DNA of 38,226 nt. Origin: Coraliomargarita sp. Its GTDB lineage: Bacteria > Verrucomicrobiota > Verrucomicrobiia > Opitutales > Coraliomargaritaceae. The notes beneath the pieces are model-generated. The model was not told the DNA's origin. It worked only from the letters and a program-made list of their open reading frames with translations, and did no database searches. A program made the translations under genes and the position numbers. The stretch spans positions 1 through 38,226 of the forward strand of contig PAAN01000031.1 in assembly GCA_002699365.1 (NCBI GenBank), written 5' to 3'. Within the stretch, counting starts at the first letter, position 1; each line of letters starts with the position of its first letter. This document shows, piece by piece, positions 1 to 11,017 of this stretch.

Positions 1-2
1 AA

Positions 3-812
3 ATTCGAGACAATGGAGGCACCGATGCATATGAGCACATAGCCTTACATCCGAATGGCTTTATCGTGGTGGGATACACCAATGCTGAAGATCCCAACAA
101 TACTTTTTTTACCGAAGGAAGGGGATATCTTAGTTTTCATGATTCTGCGGGAAGCTGGACTACTGGGAAAAGCTTAAACGAACACTTATCACTCGCATAC
201 CGAATAAAAGCGGTAGAAAACAATTACTATATATCTGGAACGACTTATTCGCCAACAGATACCTTAACCTATGCTGCAATGAAAATAGACAGTTCTGGTA
301 CTGTACTTTGGAGCAATCAATACGGCGGCAGTAATCAAAACCACTGCTTCGGTATGGATGTTGGGTTAGATGGAGCTATATTTTTAACAGGGCACACTTT
401 ATCTGGGACAGAGAATTGGGATACCTATACCATTAAACTCGATGAAAATGGCTTGGTTCTATGGGAGAACAAGAGCGGAAACCCTCGTGGATTTAATCCA
501 AGATGGATACACGATGAAGCTTGGGGCATTCAAGCGACCTGCGACGGTGGTTGCATAATAGCTGCGGGCACGGGCGATGAATATGGCGAGTACTCAGCCA
601 CCTTAGATGGGGCCAGTTCCAATGAGTGGGAAGCTTATATTGTCAAAATAGATGCCTCTGGCAAAATGCAGTGGCAAGCGTCTTACAGTAGCGGTGACTT
701 TGGCCTCGCAGGAGATTGGGCAGCAGAAGATATCGCGCTTACAAGCGACGGAGGGGCAATTGTTGCAATAGATAACGGCAAATTTGGCTTTCTTAAGCTC
801 GCTCCTTTCTAA
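3..812 (+). CDS. Repeat-containing beta-propeller-like protein, C-terminal part (5' end outside window)
   Basis: The reading frame is already open at base 3, so this is the C-terminal 269 residues of a longer protein; the first internal ATG (66) is not a credible start. At least three degenerate repeats of roughly 65-80 residues are visible. Each has a strand ending in an I-K-x-D-x-x-G-x-x-x-W core (MKIDSSGTVLW, IKLDENGLVLW, VKIDASGKMQW), followed by a D/A-rich turn, a DGG or DGA turn (GLDGAIF, TCDGGCI, TSDGGAI) and a hydrophobic strand. This pattern is typical of bacterial beta-propeller repeat proteins that are often secreted. No sorting signal is seen at the C-terminus, which ends FLKLAPF. 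The function is unknown. The exported TPR gene starts 61 bp downstream on the same strand, so the two could be co-transcribed. Confidence 0.7.
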   Translation: MRDNGGTDAYEHIALHPNGFIVVGYTNAEDPNNTFFTEGRGYLSFHDSAGSWTTGKSLNEHLSLAYRIKAVENNYYISGTTYSPTDTLTYAAMKIDSSGTVLWSNQYGGSNQNHCFGMDVGLDGAIFLTGHTLSGTENWDTYTIKLDENGLVLWENKSGNPRGFNPRWIHDEAWGIQATCDGGCIIAAGTGDEYGEYSATLDGASSNEWEAYIVKIDASGKMQWQASYSSGDFGLAGDWAAEDIALTSDGGAIVAIDNGKFGFLKLAPF

Positions 813-873
813 AATCAGTCTTTCATCGTAGCGTAAGCTTGATCGTCTCAGATAACTGCTTCATGCGTAGTAT

Positions 874-2802
874 ATGCGCGTACGAGTTTATTTTTTGCTG
901 AGCCTTATTTGTCTGCATATTGCTAGCGCAGTCGACATTGCAGAAAAGCAGGTGAAATTGTTTTATGGATTAGCTCAAGGCAACTACCTGATTGGTGATC
1001 ACAATCGTGCACTTCGCGATCTTGAGGAAATTCTACGCATCCATCCAAACTACTGCGGAGCATATTTACTCAAAGCTCGCATTCATCTAGACCAGGCAGA
1101 ATTACCAGAAGCATTGGAGAATATTGATCAGGCTATTGCGATCGAGCCAACCAACCTTGAGGCTCGGTTATTAAAGGCACTTATCTTACGGGCACTTGAT
1201 CGCAAAAAAGAGGCGCTCAGAATGGTTCGATCTGTCGTCGCTGAAGCCGAAGCCAAAAGCCGCGAATCTGACAGTGCAAGTGAATTGCTGAGTCTCTTAT
1301 TACTGGAAGATGACAGTAAAAATCTAGTAGAGCATTCGGAAGAAATTCCTAGTAGAGCGCCCACAAGGACCCATAGTAACATTCAAAATATTGACCTTCA
1401 AGCAGTCGAAAAAGCCTTGGCTTCCATGGATGCAATTCTAGCAGAGCATCCCGCGCCATTGAAGACTGGAGATTTAAGCGGGCTTGAAAGAAAACAAGGC
1501 GAACAACGTCTAGCCTTAGAATTATTAAGAGCGCGCTTACTAAGCCAAACCGGTAAAATAGACGCGTCGATTACTACGTTGAAGAATTTGCAGAGGCGGT
1601 ACCCTAACAACCCAGAAGTGCTTCTACTCCTCGCTTCGCTTTATACGATTGAAAATAAATGGGGGCTACTAGAAACACTAGTTAATCCAATCGCGCGTCA
1701 TCCAGAATTATCCGATATTGGACTATACTTAAGTGGAAGAGTAGCGCTCGGGCAGAACCGTGTGGGACGAGCTCGAGCACAGTTTGAAGCGGCACTTGAG
1801 AAACGTAGCACCAAAAAAAGTCATTTAATACCCTCTTTGTATTTCTACAGGGGAGTATGCCTCAGTCGATTAAACCGTCACAGTGAAGCTAAAGAAGAAA
1901 TAGTATATGCGCTAGAGGCAGGCTTCACGCCGTTATCGCCTCGAGAGGCCGAGCTTATGTGCAAAACAATGCTACTAGTAGGACTTTATGATCCTGCGAT
2001 TCCAATACTAGAAACCCTCACAATAAAAGGTATTCAAGCAACGCCTGAAGTGTGGTCTATGTTAGGCCGTGCTCAAAGCCATTGTGGAGAATTAAAACGC
2101 GCGATAAGTGCCTATAATGAGTCTCTTAGAATTAAATCGAAGCAACCCGAGGTTCTCGCATTGCGAGCTGGATGCTTCAGACAGATAGGTGACCTAAATG
2201 GAGCGATTAAAGATTATACCGAAGCACTTAGCCTCACTCCCAAAAATCAGGCACTATACTACCCTCTCGCGCTCAGTTATATGCAGTTAGGCAACCTAAT
2301 CGATGCTCGTAAAAAAATGGAGCTAGCTAGCAAATATGCACCACAGCGTAGCGATCTAACTTTATGGCTAGCCATGCTACACTATATGCTCAGTGATTTA
2401 ACAAATGCTCGAGTAGCACTGAATGCTTATTTTGATAATTGCGACAATCAACCCGCAGTTAGCGCTCACTATTTAAACTACTGCCTGCAGCTTACAACGA
2501 GTCCAAGTCAAGCACTTGAAATACTCGAACCACATGCCAAAGCATCATTAGAAATTGGATATTTTTATGCTTACTGCATCAGAAACATAAATACCAAAGA
2601 CCTTCTATATAAGGCTACGAATACAGCTAATGAAGCACTTGCATCTGCCCAACTATGTGCGACTCTTTTTTGGATGGCTCAGCATGATAGTAATACAGGG
2701 CAAGCCGATCGTGCTTGGGACTTTCTTAATTTAGCATTGGAGACCGAAGCATTTGACCAGCCAGAATATCAATTTGCAGTCTGGCAGCTGGCAAATTGGT
2801 AA
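874..2802 (+). CDS. Exported tetratricopeptide-repeat (TPR) protein
   Basis: 642 residues. The N-terminus looks like a signal peptide: basic start MRVRV, a hydrophobic stretch to about residue 18 and an A-S-A cleavage site before VDIAEKQ. There is no lipobox Cys, so a periplasmic or secreted location is likely. The mature part is TPR repeats almost throughout, for example around residues 40-110, 225-330 and 385-520, with W/L..G/A..Y/F..A..P spacing such as RALRDLEEILRIHP and GAIKDYTEALSLTP. A linker of about residues 130-200 is less repetitive. TPR proteins of this kind act as protein-interaction scaffolds, some in exopolysaccharide or secretion systems; nothing here shows the partner. No Shine-Dalgarno sequence precedes the ATG. 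An ATG 11 bp upstream is in another frame. Identity as an exported TPR protein is sure; function is unknown. Confidence 0.8.
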   Translation: MRVRVYFLLSLICLHIASAVDIAEKQVKLFYGLAQGNYLIGDHNRALRDLEEILRIHPNYCGAYLLKARIHLDQAELPEALENIDQAIAIEPTNLEARLLKALILRALDRKKEALRMVRSVVAEAEAKSRESDSASELLSLLLLEDDSKNLVEHSEEIPSRAPTRTHSNIQNIDLQAVEKALASMDAILAEHPAPLKTGDLSGLERKQGEQRLALELLRARLLSQTGKIDASITTLKNLQRRYPNNPEVLLLLASLYTIENKWGLLETLVNPIARHPELSDIGLYLSGRVALGQNRVGRARAQFEAALEKRSTKKSHLIPSLYFYRGVCLSRLNRHSEAKEEIVYALEAGFTPLSPREAELMCKTMLLVGLYDPAIPILETLTIKGIQATPEVWSMLGRAQSHCGELKRAISAYNESLRIKSKQPEVLALRAGCFRQIGDLNGAIKDYTEALSLTPKNQALYYPLALSYMQLGNLIDARKKMELASKYAPQRSDLTLWLAMLHYMLSDLTNARVALNAYFDNCDNQPAVSAHYLNYCLQLTTSPSQALEILEPHAKASLEIGYFYAYCIRNINTKDLLYKATNTANEALASAQLCATLFWMAQHDSNTGQADRAWDFLNLALETEAFDQPEYQFAVWQLANW

Positions 2803-2918
2803 ACGAGACGATTAATTGCCTAGCTAAATAGCCGAGGTCTATAAAAAAAAGGGGCAAACTTTATCCTTGATCCAATCTTAAGGCTAGACATTGTACACGA
2901 TTCTTAGCGTTAGAGCGC

Positions 2919-2993
2919 GTCCTGTGAAGGACCCGTTCCACGGCTTCCTACCACTTGGTAGGTCCAGCGGTCAAGACGGCTCAGTGGCGGTCT
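2919..2993 (+). promoter_or_regulatory. Candidate structured mRNA leader upstream of rpsO
   Basis: Three potential hairpins lie in the 242-bp gap before rpsO. One is 2919-2932: a 5-bp stem GTCCT/AGGAC closed by a GTGA (GNRA-type) tetraloop. The second is 2947-2962: a 6-bp stem CCTACC/GGTAGG with an ACTT loop. The third is 2974-2993: AGAC/GTCT around a GGC-rich loop. The segment is clearly richer in G+C than the flanking DNA. Ribosomal protein S15 is known to repress its own mRNA through structurally diverse leaders in several phyla, so autoregulation is a reasonable inference. The structure was read by eye and has no comparative support. Confidence 0.35.
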
Positions 2994-3044
2994 CGACGAT
3001 TTCGGCAATTCGAAATCCACAAGCCTTGAAACCAAAATCCTAAT

Positions 3045-3317
3045 ATGTCAGAAGATACAACTATTGATAAAGCAGCGATCATTAAAGAATTCGGTGAAAA
3101 TGAAAATGACACTGGTTCCTGCGAAGTTCAGATCGCACTCCTAACGGCTCGAGTAAAGCATCTTACCGAGCATTTACGCGATAACCGAAAAGACTTTCAC
3201 TCTCGTCGTGGCTTAATTGCTATGACAGCGCGTCGTCGTAAGCTCCTCGATTATTTGAAGCGTACAGACTTCAATCGATACACTGCAATTTTAGAAAAAC
3301 TGCAGCTTCGCCGATAA
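3045..3317 (+). CDS. rpsO: 30S ribosomal protein S15
   Basis: 90 residues, essentially the family's standard length (about 89). Protein S15 binds the central domain of 16S rRNA early in small-subunit assembly and forms an intersubunit bridge. Typical features are the [21 protein letters not shown] helix and the basic [19 protein letters not shown] stretch that contacts rRNA, with a [21 protein letters not shown] tail split across the last helix. The gene is followed 196 bp later by pnp, the widely conserved rpsO-pnp order. The start ATG has no Shine-Dalgarno sequence in the preceding 20 bases. A possible autoregulatory leader lies upstream at 2919-2993. Confidence 0.97.
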   Translation: MSEDTTIDKAAIIKEFGENENDTGSCEVQIALLTARVKHLTEHLRDNRKDFHSRRGLIAMTARRRKLLDYLKRTDFNRYTAILEKLQLRR

Positions 3318-3513
3318 TTTTTAGTGTTAATGCCCGACCCCATTAAACAGGGATCTGTCATTATGCTTTGTAACTATTCAATAATTTAGCGTCCTACTTA
3401 AGGCCAAAATCATTGAGCCATTATTACTGCAACAAGCTCGCATTATGAGCTGGCGGCGTTTGAAGGTCCAATCCCTGATCTGTCGTGAACGAAAAAGATA
3501 AACAAAAAATAGA

Positions 3514-5673
<2,160 letters not shown>

Positions 5674-5701
5674 AGCTCTTATTATATATCATATTGAAAT
5701 C

Positions 5702-5730
5702 AGCGGTCGCTATTAGGCGACCGCTTTTTT
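5702..5730 (+). terminator. Rho-independent terminator after pnp
   Basis: A perfect 9-bp stem AGCGGTCGC/GCGACCGCT (5702-5710 with 5717-5725) around a 6-base TATTAG loop runs directly into six T residues (5725-5730). It starts 28 bases after the pnp stop codon and is the clearest intrinsic terminator in the window. Confidence 0.93.
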
Positions 5731-5780
5731 GTGCTGTAATCGCGACTTGCTACTAACACCATACTTGTTTGCATACAACT

Positions 5781-6992
5781 ATGCTTATTAGCTTAATTGG
5801 ATACTGTACTTTGATTGCTGTAGCATGGCTTTGCTCATGCGCTCGGAGTAAAATCCGCTGGCGTACGATTGCTGGTGCAGTTGCTATTCAATTTGGATTT
5901 GGAGCACTTGTACTTTATGTTCCCGCTGGAAAAGCAGCACTAGAGTGGCTCTCCAATTTGGTTGCTGCAGTCATTGGCTTTGGCAACGAAGGAATCTCTT
6001 TTTTATTCGCTAATTTAGTAGATGATAATTTAGGAATTGGATTTATTTTCGCATTTAAAGTACTGCCAGTAATTATCTTCTTTTCCGCACTGATATCCGT
6101 GCTCTACTACATTAAAATTATGCCATTGATCGTAAAGGTTATTGGAGGCGGCATCCAAAAAGCTCTTGGAACTACAAGGGCAGAGTCATTGAGCGCTACT
6201 GCCAATATTTTCGTCGGGCAAACAGAAGCCCCCCTAGCGGTTAAACCCTACCTGTCTAGAATGACAAAATCAGAGTTCTTCGCAGTCATGGTAGGTGGTG
6301 TTGCCTCCATAGCTGGTAGTGTTCTCGCTGGATTCGCAACTTTAGGAATTGAGATAAAATATTTAATCGCCGCTTGTTTTATGGCTGCGCCTTCTGGCTT
6401 ATTATTTGCTAAGCTGCTTGTGCCTGAGACTGCTCAAACAAATAACAAGGAACTTAAAGAAGATACAATTGAAGCTCCAAGCAATATCTTTGATGCCGCC
6501 GCTCTGGGGGCAAGTGATGGCCTTAAGCTAGCACTCAATGTAGGCGCTATGCTGATCGCTTTTATTGGCCTAATTGCTCTTTTAAATGGCGCTCTTGCTT
6601 GGATTGGATCAGTTTTTAGTAACGATTCCCTTAGCTTACAGTTGCTTCTCGGTTACCTCTTTAGCCCAGTAGCATGGCTCATCGGTGTGCCTTGGCAGGA
6701 TGCAATAGCTGGCGGATCATTTATCGGCCAGAAGATAGTACTCAATGAGTTTGTAGCCTTCGTGGAATTTACTCCAGTAGCAGAAAATTTTTCAGTGCGT
6801 AGCCAAGCAATTATAATTTTCGCTTTATGTGGATTCGCGAATTTCTCTTCAATCGCTATTTTATTAGGAGGATTAGGTAGCTTAGTGCCTTCGCGTAGAA
6901 ATGAAATAGCACAATTGGGACTAAAGGCAATTTTCGCTGGCACACTGGCTAATTTGTCGAGTGCAGCAATTGCCGGTATCCTTATTCAGTAA
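5781..6992 (+). CDS. Concentrative nucleoside transporter (NupC/CNT family)
   Basis: 403 residues from the ATG at 5781; an in-frame TTG at 5769 is a weaker alternative. It is an inner-membrane symporter that imports nucleosides, driven by H+ or Na+. The protein is strongly hydrophobic with about eight to ten membrane segments. The family signature [11 protein letters not shown], which lines the nucleoside site in characterised CNTs, is present, preceded by [11 protein letters not shown] and followed by [21 protein letters not shown]. The C-terminal half carries the second conserved cluster around VLNEFVAF and [11 protein letters not shown]. The gene stands alone between the pnp terminator and the convergent lpxA. 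The substrate (pyrimidine or purine nucleoside, or both) cannot be told from sequence alone. Confidence 0.9.
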   Translation: MLISLIGYCTLIAVAWLCSCARSKIRWRTIAGAVAIQFGFGALVLYVPAGKAALEWLSNLVAAVIGFGNEGISFLFANLVDDNLGIGFIFAFKVLPVIIFFSALISVLYYIKIMPLIVKVIGGGIQKALGTTRAESLSATANIFVGQTEAPLAVKPYLSRMTKSEFFAVMVGGVASIAGSVLAGFATLGIEIKYLIAACFMAAPSGLLFAKLLVPETAQTNNKELKEDTIEAPSNIFDAAALGASDGLKLALNVGAMLIAFIGLIALLNGALAWIGSVFSNDSLSLQLLLGYLFSPVAWLIGVPWQDAIAGGSFIGQKIVLNEFVAFVEFTPVAENFSVRSQAIIIFALCGFANFSSIAILLGGLGSLVPSRRNEIAQLGLKAIFAGTLANLSSAAIAGILIQ

Positions 6993-7008
6993 ATAATTAT
7001 GTTACTAA

Positions 7009-7040
7009 AAAGTGCTCTTTATCTAGTTACAGAGAACTTT
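7009..7040 (-). terminator. Possible terminator between convergent nupC-like gene and lpxA
   Basis: An interrupted stem pairs 7009-7013 with 7036-7040 (AAAGT/ACTTT), then one mismatch, then 7015-7018 with 7031-7034 (CTCT/AGAG). On the minus strand it is followed by five T residues (complement of 7007-7011). It could serve the lpxA transcript and perhaps also the converging transporter gene. The stem is AT-rich, so this is tentative. Confidence 0.35.
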
Positions 7041-7051
7041 AAGCGGTACGC

Positions 7052-7073
7052 AAAAAACGCCAGAGTCAGTGGC
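7052..7073 (-). terminator. Possible terminator directly after lpxA
   Basis: Eleven bases after the lpxA stop, the minus strand reads GCCA-CTGACTC-TGGC and then G and six T residues (complement of 7052-7057). The stem is only 4 bp but GC-rich and followed by a good T tract, so weak intrinsic termination is plausible. Confidence 0.4.
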
Positions 7074-7084
7074 AAAGGCCCCGC

Positions 7085-7861
7085 CTAGCTTAATCCCCGC
7101 TCACTGCCAGCAGTGAATTTAAGAAACTCTTTAACTAGTGAGTTCTTATTCGAGTCATTTTTGGATAGTCTATCAATTGCCTGACTACGGTTTAAGCCAT
7201 CTTTATAAAAAGTTTTGTAAATTCTGCGCACCAGTGCGATCTCCTCTTTTGAGAAATTAGCACGCTCCAATCCAATTTTATTAATGGTGCGAGTGGTAGC
7301 TGGATTACCATCGCTAATCATGTAAGGGGGAACATCCTGCACAACCTTCGATGCTGCTCCGATCATAGAGTACTCTCCTAACCTACAAAATTGGTGAATA
7401 CCTGCACCCCAGCCTACATTTACATGGTTGCCTACAATTACGTGTCCACCAAGTGCAGAATGACTGCTCATGATTAGATGGTTTCCGATCGTACACTCAT
7501 GCGCGACATGACTGTACGATAAAATTAAATTGTTATCACCAAGCTTGGTCAGCAGATTTGGAGCCGTTGCGCAGTGAACGGTAACATACTCACGAAATAC
7601 ATTATCATCACCTATTAATAAGCGCTGTAAACCTCCCTGATACTTTTTATCATGGGTCTTACCGCCGATGTAAGCATATGGGTGGACCTCATTATCAGTA
7701 CCTAATATCGTATCACCATCGACTGTAGCGTGGTGCATAATTTCAGTTCCCTTTGATATCTTCACCTTAGAGCCAATGTATGCATACGGACCAACGCAGA
7801 CACCTTCGTCTAATTCGGCGCCATCATTAACAATTGCGGTAGGATGAATCTGCGTTTGCAT
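7085..7861 (-). CDS. lpxA: UDP-N-acetylglucosamine O-acyltransferase (LpxA)
   Basis: 258 residues from the ATG at 7861, normal family length. LpxA transfers a hydroxyacyl chain from acyl carrier protein to UDP-GlcNAc, the first step of lipid A synthesis in the cytoplasm. The N-terminal two thirds show left-handed beta-helix hexapeptide repeats ([31 protein letters not shown]). The catalytic His lies in [15 protein letters not shown], and the C-terminal helical domain carries the [20 protein letters not shown] signature. The longer reading from a TTG at 7873 would overlap the lpxC/fabZ stop by a few bases; [11 protein letters not shown] is the family-like start. It lies 8 bp after lpxC/fabZ and is surely co-transcribed. 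Confidence 0.95.
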   Translation of the reverse strand: MQTQIHPTAIVNDGAELDEGVCVGPYAYIGSKVKISKGTEIMHHATVDGDTILGTDNEVHPYAYIGGKTHDKKYQGGLQRLLIGDDNVFREYVTVHCATAPNLLTKLGDNNLILSYSHVAHECTIGNHLIMSSHSALGGHVIVGNHVNVGWGAGIHQFCRLGEYSMIGAASKVVQDVPPYMISDGNPATTRTINKIGLERANFSKEEIALVRRIYKTFYKDGLNRSQAIDRLSKNDSNKNSLVKEFLKFTAGSERGLS

Positions 7862-7869
7862 AATGGAGA

Positions 7870-9198
7870 TCAATCATTCGCATCAGCCAACATAAACATT
7901 AGCTCTGCTCCAGAAACTGTCTTACCATTTACTTGGCACTCGCCCGTAGCACTAGCAATCTTATTACCTCGGATCTTGTTTAATTTAACGCGAATCTCAA
8001 TTGAATCACCGGGCTCAACTGCTTGCCTAAATTTTACTTTATCCACACTCATAAAGAAGGCGACCTTGTTTTCTTCAATGGGTAATCGGCGAAGCAAGAG
8101 CACTCCAGCAGCCTGAGCCATTGCTTCAATCTGAAGCACACCAGGCATGACAGGACGACCAGGATAATGTCCCTGGAAGAAGGGCTCATTAATCGTTACA
8201 TTTTTCAACGCGATTAACTCATCATCACTGACAAACTCAAGAACGCGATCGATCATAACAAAAGGATAACGATGCGGCAAGATATCAAGAACTCTGCGTA
8301 TATCAAGTTGACTCTCATGGGCAGGCACGAAGCTTTTTTCTTCTGCTTGCTTTTTGGGACCCTTAATCTTTTCCAGAATTTTTTTACGAAATGCCCGAGA
8401 GAGTTCAGCATTTAAAGCATGCCCAGGGCGAACTCCAACAATATGAGCCTTAATCGGCATACCTGCTAGTACAATATCTCCAACTATATCAAGTATCTTG
8501 TGCCGCACGAATTCATCTTTAAAACGCAACGGTTCTTTTGAAACAATCTTATCTCCCTTTATTACAATAGCACTATCTAAACTCCCTCCTTTAATCTTAC
8601 CTAGTTTAAGGAGTTCTTCAATGTCTTCATAAATTGTAAAGGTTCTAGCTGGAGCAATTTGTGCTACGTAAGACTCTGGATCAATGTCCATCATCAAATG
8701 CTGCGTATGAATGCCACGGTCATCCGCAGACGTGCAGGTAACGCGAAAACCATCATACGGTAAGGCAATGATAGAACTACCCCCACGAGTCACAGATATT
8801 GGTTCCTCCAGTACGAAATATGATCGTTCTGCTTCTTGCTCTACTGGCTCTGCCTCCTGAACTAAATTCACAAAATGCTTTGCAGAACCATCAAGAATCG
8901 GAGGCTCACTTGCATCCATCTCTATCAACACGTTATCCACTCCACAACCATTAAGCGCGCTAAGCACGTGCTCTACAGTATGAACCTTTGTGTGGCCATC
9001 TGCAATCGTAGTACTGCGTACAAGATCTTCAACTAGGTCTACCAAAGCCTTAAGCTCTGGCTTGCCGTAAAGATCAACACGCCGAAACACAATGCCGTGA
9101 TTTTCCGGCGCGGGTTTTAGCGTTAAATTAACTTCTTCGCCAGTATGTAGGGATTTACCCTTGATTGAGGCCTCCCTCAAAATGGTACGTTGCTTCAT
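7870..9198 (-). CDS. lpxC/fabZ: Bifunctional LpxC deacetylase / FabZ hydroxyacyl-ACP dehydratase
   Basis: 442-residue fusion. Residues 1 to about 290 are LpxC, the Zn-dependent deacetylase that commits UDP-acyl-GlcNAc to lipid A. The zinc and catalytic motifs are present: [17 protein letters not shown], then [17 protein letters not shown] and [16 protein letters not shown] lysine-rich linker (about 275-305) leads to FabZ (about 310-442), the fatty-acid dehydratase, with its catalytic His in [13 protein letters not shown] and Glu in [17 protein letters not shown]. This fusion is known from Bacteroidota, Chlorobi and Verrucomicrobiota relatives and is a taxonomic clue here. Coupling both activities in one chain ties lipid A to phospholipid supply. 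lpxA follows 8 bp later; lpxD is not in the window. The ATG at 9198 has no Shine-Dalgarno and sits close to a TATAAT box. Confidence 0.96.
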   Translation of the reverse strand: MKQRTILREASIKGKSLHTGEEVNLTLKPAPENHGIVFRRVDLYGKPELKALVDLVEDLVRSTTIADGHTKVHTVEHVLSALNGCGVDNVLIEMDASEPPILDGSAKHFVNLVQEAEPVEQEAERSYFVLEEPISVTRGGSSIIALPYDGFRVTCTSADDRGIHTQHLMMDIDPESYVAQIAPARTFTIYEDIEELLKLGKIKGGSLDSAIVIKGDKIVSKEPLRFKDEFVRHKILDIVGDIVLAGMPIKAHIVGVRPGHALNAELSRAFRKKILEKIKGPKKQAEEKSFVPAHESQLDIRRVLDILPHRYPFVMIDRVLEFVSDDELIALKNVTINEPFFQGHYPGRPVMPGVLQIEAMAQAAGVLLLRRLPIEENKVAFFMSVDKVKFRQAVEPGDSIEIRVKLNKIRGNKIASATGECQVNGKTVSGAELMFMLADAND

Positions 9199-9208
9199 GA
9201 ATGTAAAA

Positions 9209-9214
9209 ATTATA
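9209..9214 (-). promoter_or_regulatory. Candidate -10 box for lpxC/fabZ-lpxA
   Basis: A perfect TATAAT on the minus strand ends 10 bases before the lpxC/fabZ ATG. If used, transcription would begin only a few bases from the start codon, giving an almost leaderless mRNA. The -35 is poor: TTGCTT at 19-base spacing or TTGTGG at 15. A second, TATAAA-like box lies a little further upstream. Confidence 0.3.
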
Positions 9215-9407
9215 CAAATTCAGTTTATACCACAAGCAAATCAATTGTGATACATACTTTCAAACTAGAGCTTGTTACGATCATGTAAAGCATGGGTTTT
9301 CGGTCTATTATGAGTTTTCATCTATAAGATTATTATCGTTAAGAAGCAAAATTCATATCCATAAACTTTCATCTTCACATTCAAGCTGACTAGAGTAGTA
9401 TTCAAAC

Positions 9408-10757
9408 ATGCTGGAAAATTTGACGGACAAAATCGGTTCAGCATTGCGCAGTTTGCGTGGTGCGAAGCAATTAACTCAGGCTAATGTAGAAGAATCACTC
9501 AAAGAGGTACGTAAAGCGCTGCTGTCTGCAGACGTACATTTTAAAGTTGCCCGGGAATTTGTCAGTAAAGTAGAAGCGGCCTGTATTGGTCAACAAGTCC
9601 TTAAGTCAGTTACCCCAGGACAACAAGTCATCAAAATCATTAATGATGAACTAGTACAGTTATTAGGAGAAGGTAGCACTTCGATCGAAGAAAAGAGACC
9701 TCTACGCATTATGTTAGTCGGACTTCATGGATCCGGAAAAACAACAAGTGCTGGAAAACTAGCTAATTATTTATCGAAAAAGAACGATTATAATAGCCTG
9801 TTGGTCGGTTGTGATATCTACAGACCTGCCGCAATCGACCAATTAGAAACTCTGGCAAAAAGTGTTGGTTGCCAATTCTACTCCGATCGCGAAGAGAAAG
9901 ATGTAGTCGCGATCGGGCAAAAGGGACTGCATGCAGCACAATCATCTGGCGCTAATCTAATAATCTTTGATACTGCAGGCCGCCTACAAATCGACACTGA
10001 TTTAATCGATGAGATTAAGCAACTCAAAGCTGCTGTTCAGCCAGATGAGATATTACTCGTTGCCGATGCAGCCTTAGGTCAAGAAGCAGTCAATGTGGCA
10101 AAGCATTTCCATGAAGCTGTTAATATTACAGGAATCATTCTAACCAAACTCGATGGAGATGCACGGGGAGGCGCAGCACTTTCTATGAAGGCCATAACCA
10201 ACTCCTCGATTAAATTCATAGGTTTAGGTGAAAAAGTTGATGATTTTGAAGTGTTCTATCCTGAACGCATGGCATCGCGTATTCTGGGTATGGGAGATAT
10301 TGTAAGCCTTGTTGAGAAGGCACAGGATACTGTTGATGAAAAAGAAGCGGAGCGCATGGCTGAGAAAATGCGTAAAGCAGAATTTAATCTTGATGATTTT
10401 TTGAAGCAAATGCAGCAAGTGAAAAAAATGGGTTCCCTTAGCTCAATAGTTGGAATGTTACCTGGAGCCAGTGGCATGGATATTGGTGATGCTGAAGAGA
10501 AGAAAATGGCGCGTAGCGAAGCGATGATTCAATCGATGACGCAACAAGAGCGTGAATTGCCCCGCTTACTCAAGGGTACTCGACTCAAACGAGTTGCTAA
10601 TGGGTCCGGCGTACAAGTACGCGATGTAAATGCACTCCTTAAACAGTTCTCTCAGATGCAAAAAATGATGAAAATGATGCGTGGGGGCAAAGGTCGTAAA
10701 ATGATGCAAGCGATGCAGTCGAAAATGAAAGAAAGTGGCAATATACCAAATTTCTAA
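9408..10757 (+). CDS. ffh: Signal recognition particle protein Ffh (SRP54)
   Basis: 449 residues, standard length. It is the GTPase of the signal recognition particle; with 4.5S RNA it binds signal sequences on nascent chains and docks with FtsY at the membrane. The N domain is residues 1 to about 85. The G domain (about 95-295) shows the P-loop [34 protein letters not shown] and [14 protein letters not shown]. The methionine-rich M domain (about 325-449) ends with a run of Met and Lys ([20 protein letters not shown]) that binds signal peptides and 4.5S RNA. It is transcribed divergently from lpxC/fabZ with 209 bp between them, which should hold both promoters. The ATG has no Shine-Dalgarno. 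Debris of an hpt gene follows 46 bp later. Confidence 0.97.
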   Translation: MLENLTDKIGSALRSLRGAKQLTQANVEESLKEVRKALLSADVHFKVAREFVSKVEAACIGQQVLKSVTPGQQVIKIINDELVQLLGEGSTSIEEKRPLRIMLVGLHGSGKTTSAGKLANYLSKKNDYNSLLVGCDIYRPAAIDQLETLAKSVGCQFYSDREEKDVVAIGQKGLHAAQSSGANLIIFDTAGRLQIDTDLIDEIKQLKAAVQPDEILLVADAALGQEAVNVAKHFHEAVNITGIILTKLDGDARGGAALSMKAITNSSIKFIGLGEKVDDFEVFYPERMASRILGMGDIVSLVEKAQDTVDEKEAERMAEKMRKAEFNLDDFLKQMQQVKKMGSLSSIVGMLPGASGMDIGDAEEKKMARSEAMIQSMTQQERELPRLLKGTRLKRVANGSGVQVRDVNALLKQFSQMQKMMKMMRGGKGRKMMQAMQSKMKESGNIPNF

Positions 10758-10803
10758 GCAAAGACTTGTCCTCTAGAATAAACGCAGCACAAAGTGTAGG
10801 AAC

Positions 10804-11014
10804 ATGTCTAAAATACAAAAAAGTTCATGCCCGTCGAATGACCTAGAGAGTATACGCATAACCGAAGAAACACTCCCATAAAAATAATCTTAAAGCCGAT
10901 TTTTTGGACTTTAAAATTCCAGATGAATTTGTTGTTGGCTATGGACTTGATTTTGCAGAGCGCTATCGACACCTACCAAGTATTGGTGTCCTTAAAGCAG
11001 AATTACAAAATTAA
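10804..11014 (+). pseudogene. Hypoxanthine phosphoribosyltransferase remnant (deleted and frameshifted)
   Basis: Two gene pieces survive in different frames. From the ATG at 10804 a 25-codon frame reads [20 protein letters not shown] and then EETLP before a stop; [12 protein letters not shown] resembles the start of Hpt proteins. From about 10892 another frame reads [20 protein letters not shown] and then [20 protein letters not shown] to a TAA at 11012-11014. This second piece is unmistakably the C-terminus of Hpt, including the conserved [16 protein letters not shown]. The roughly 100 or more codons between, holding the PRPP-binding loop and catalytic core, are gone, so the gene cannot be functional. 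Hpt normally salvages hypoxanthine and guanine. The remnant lies between ffh and the speA stop, within 4 bases of the latter. The C-terminal assignment is strong and the N-terminal one moderate. Confidence 0.85.
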
Positions 11015-11017
11015 AGA

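Noticed and set aside
3318..3513. Possible RNase III-type leader hairpin before pnp
   Set aside because: Only a 4-bp local stem and a 7-base complementarity about 120 bases apart were found; neither is persuasive.
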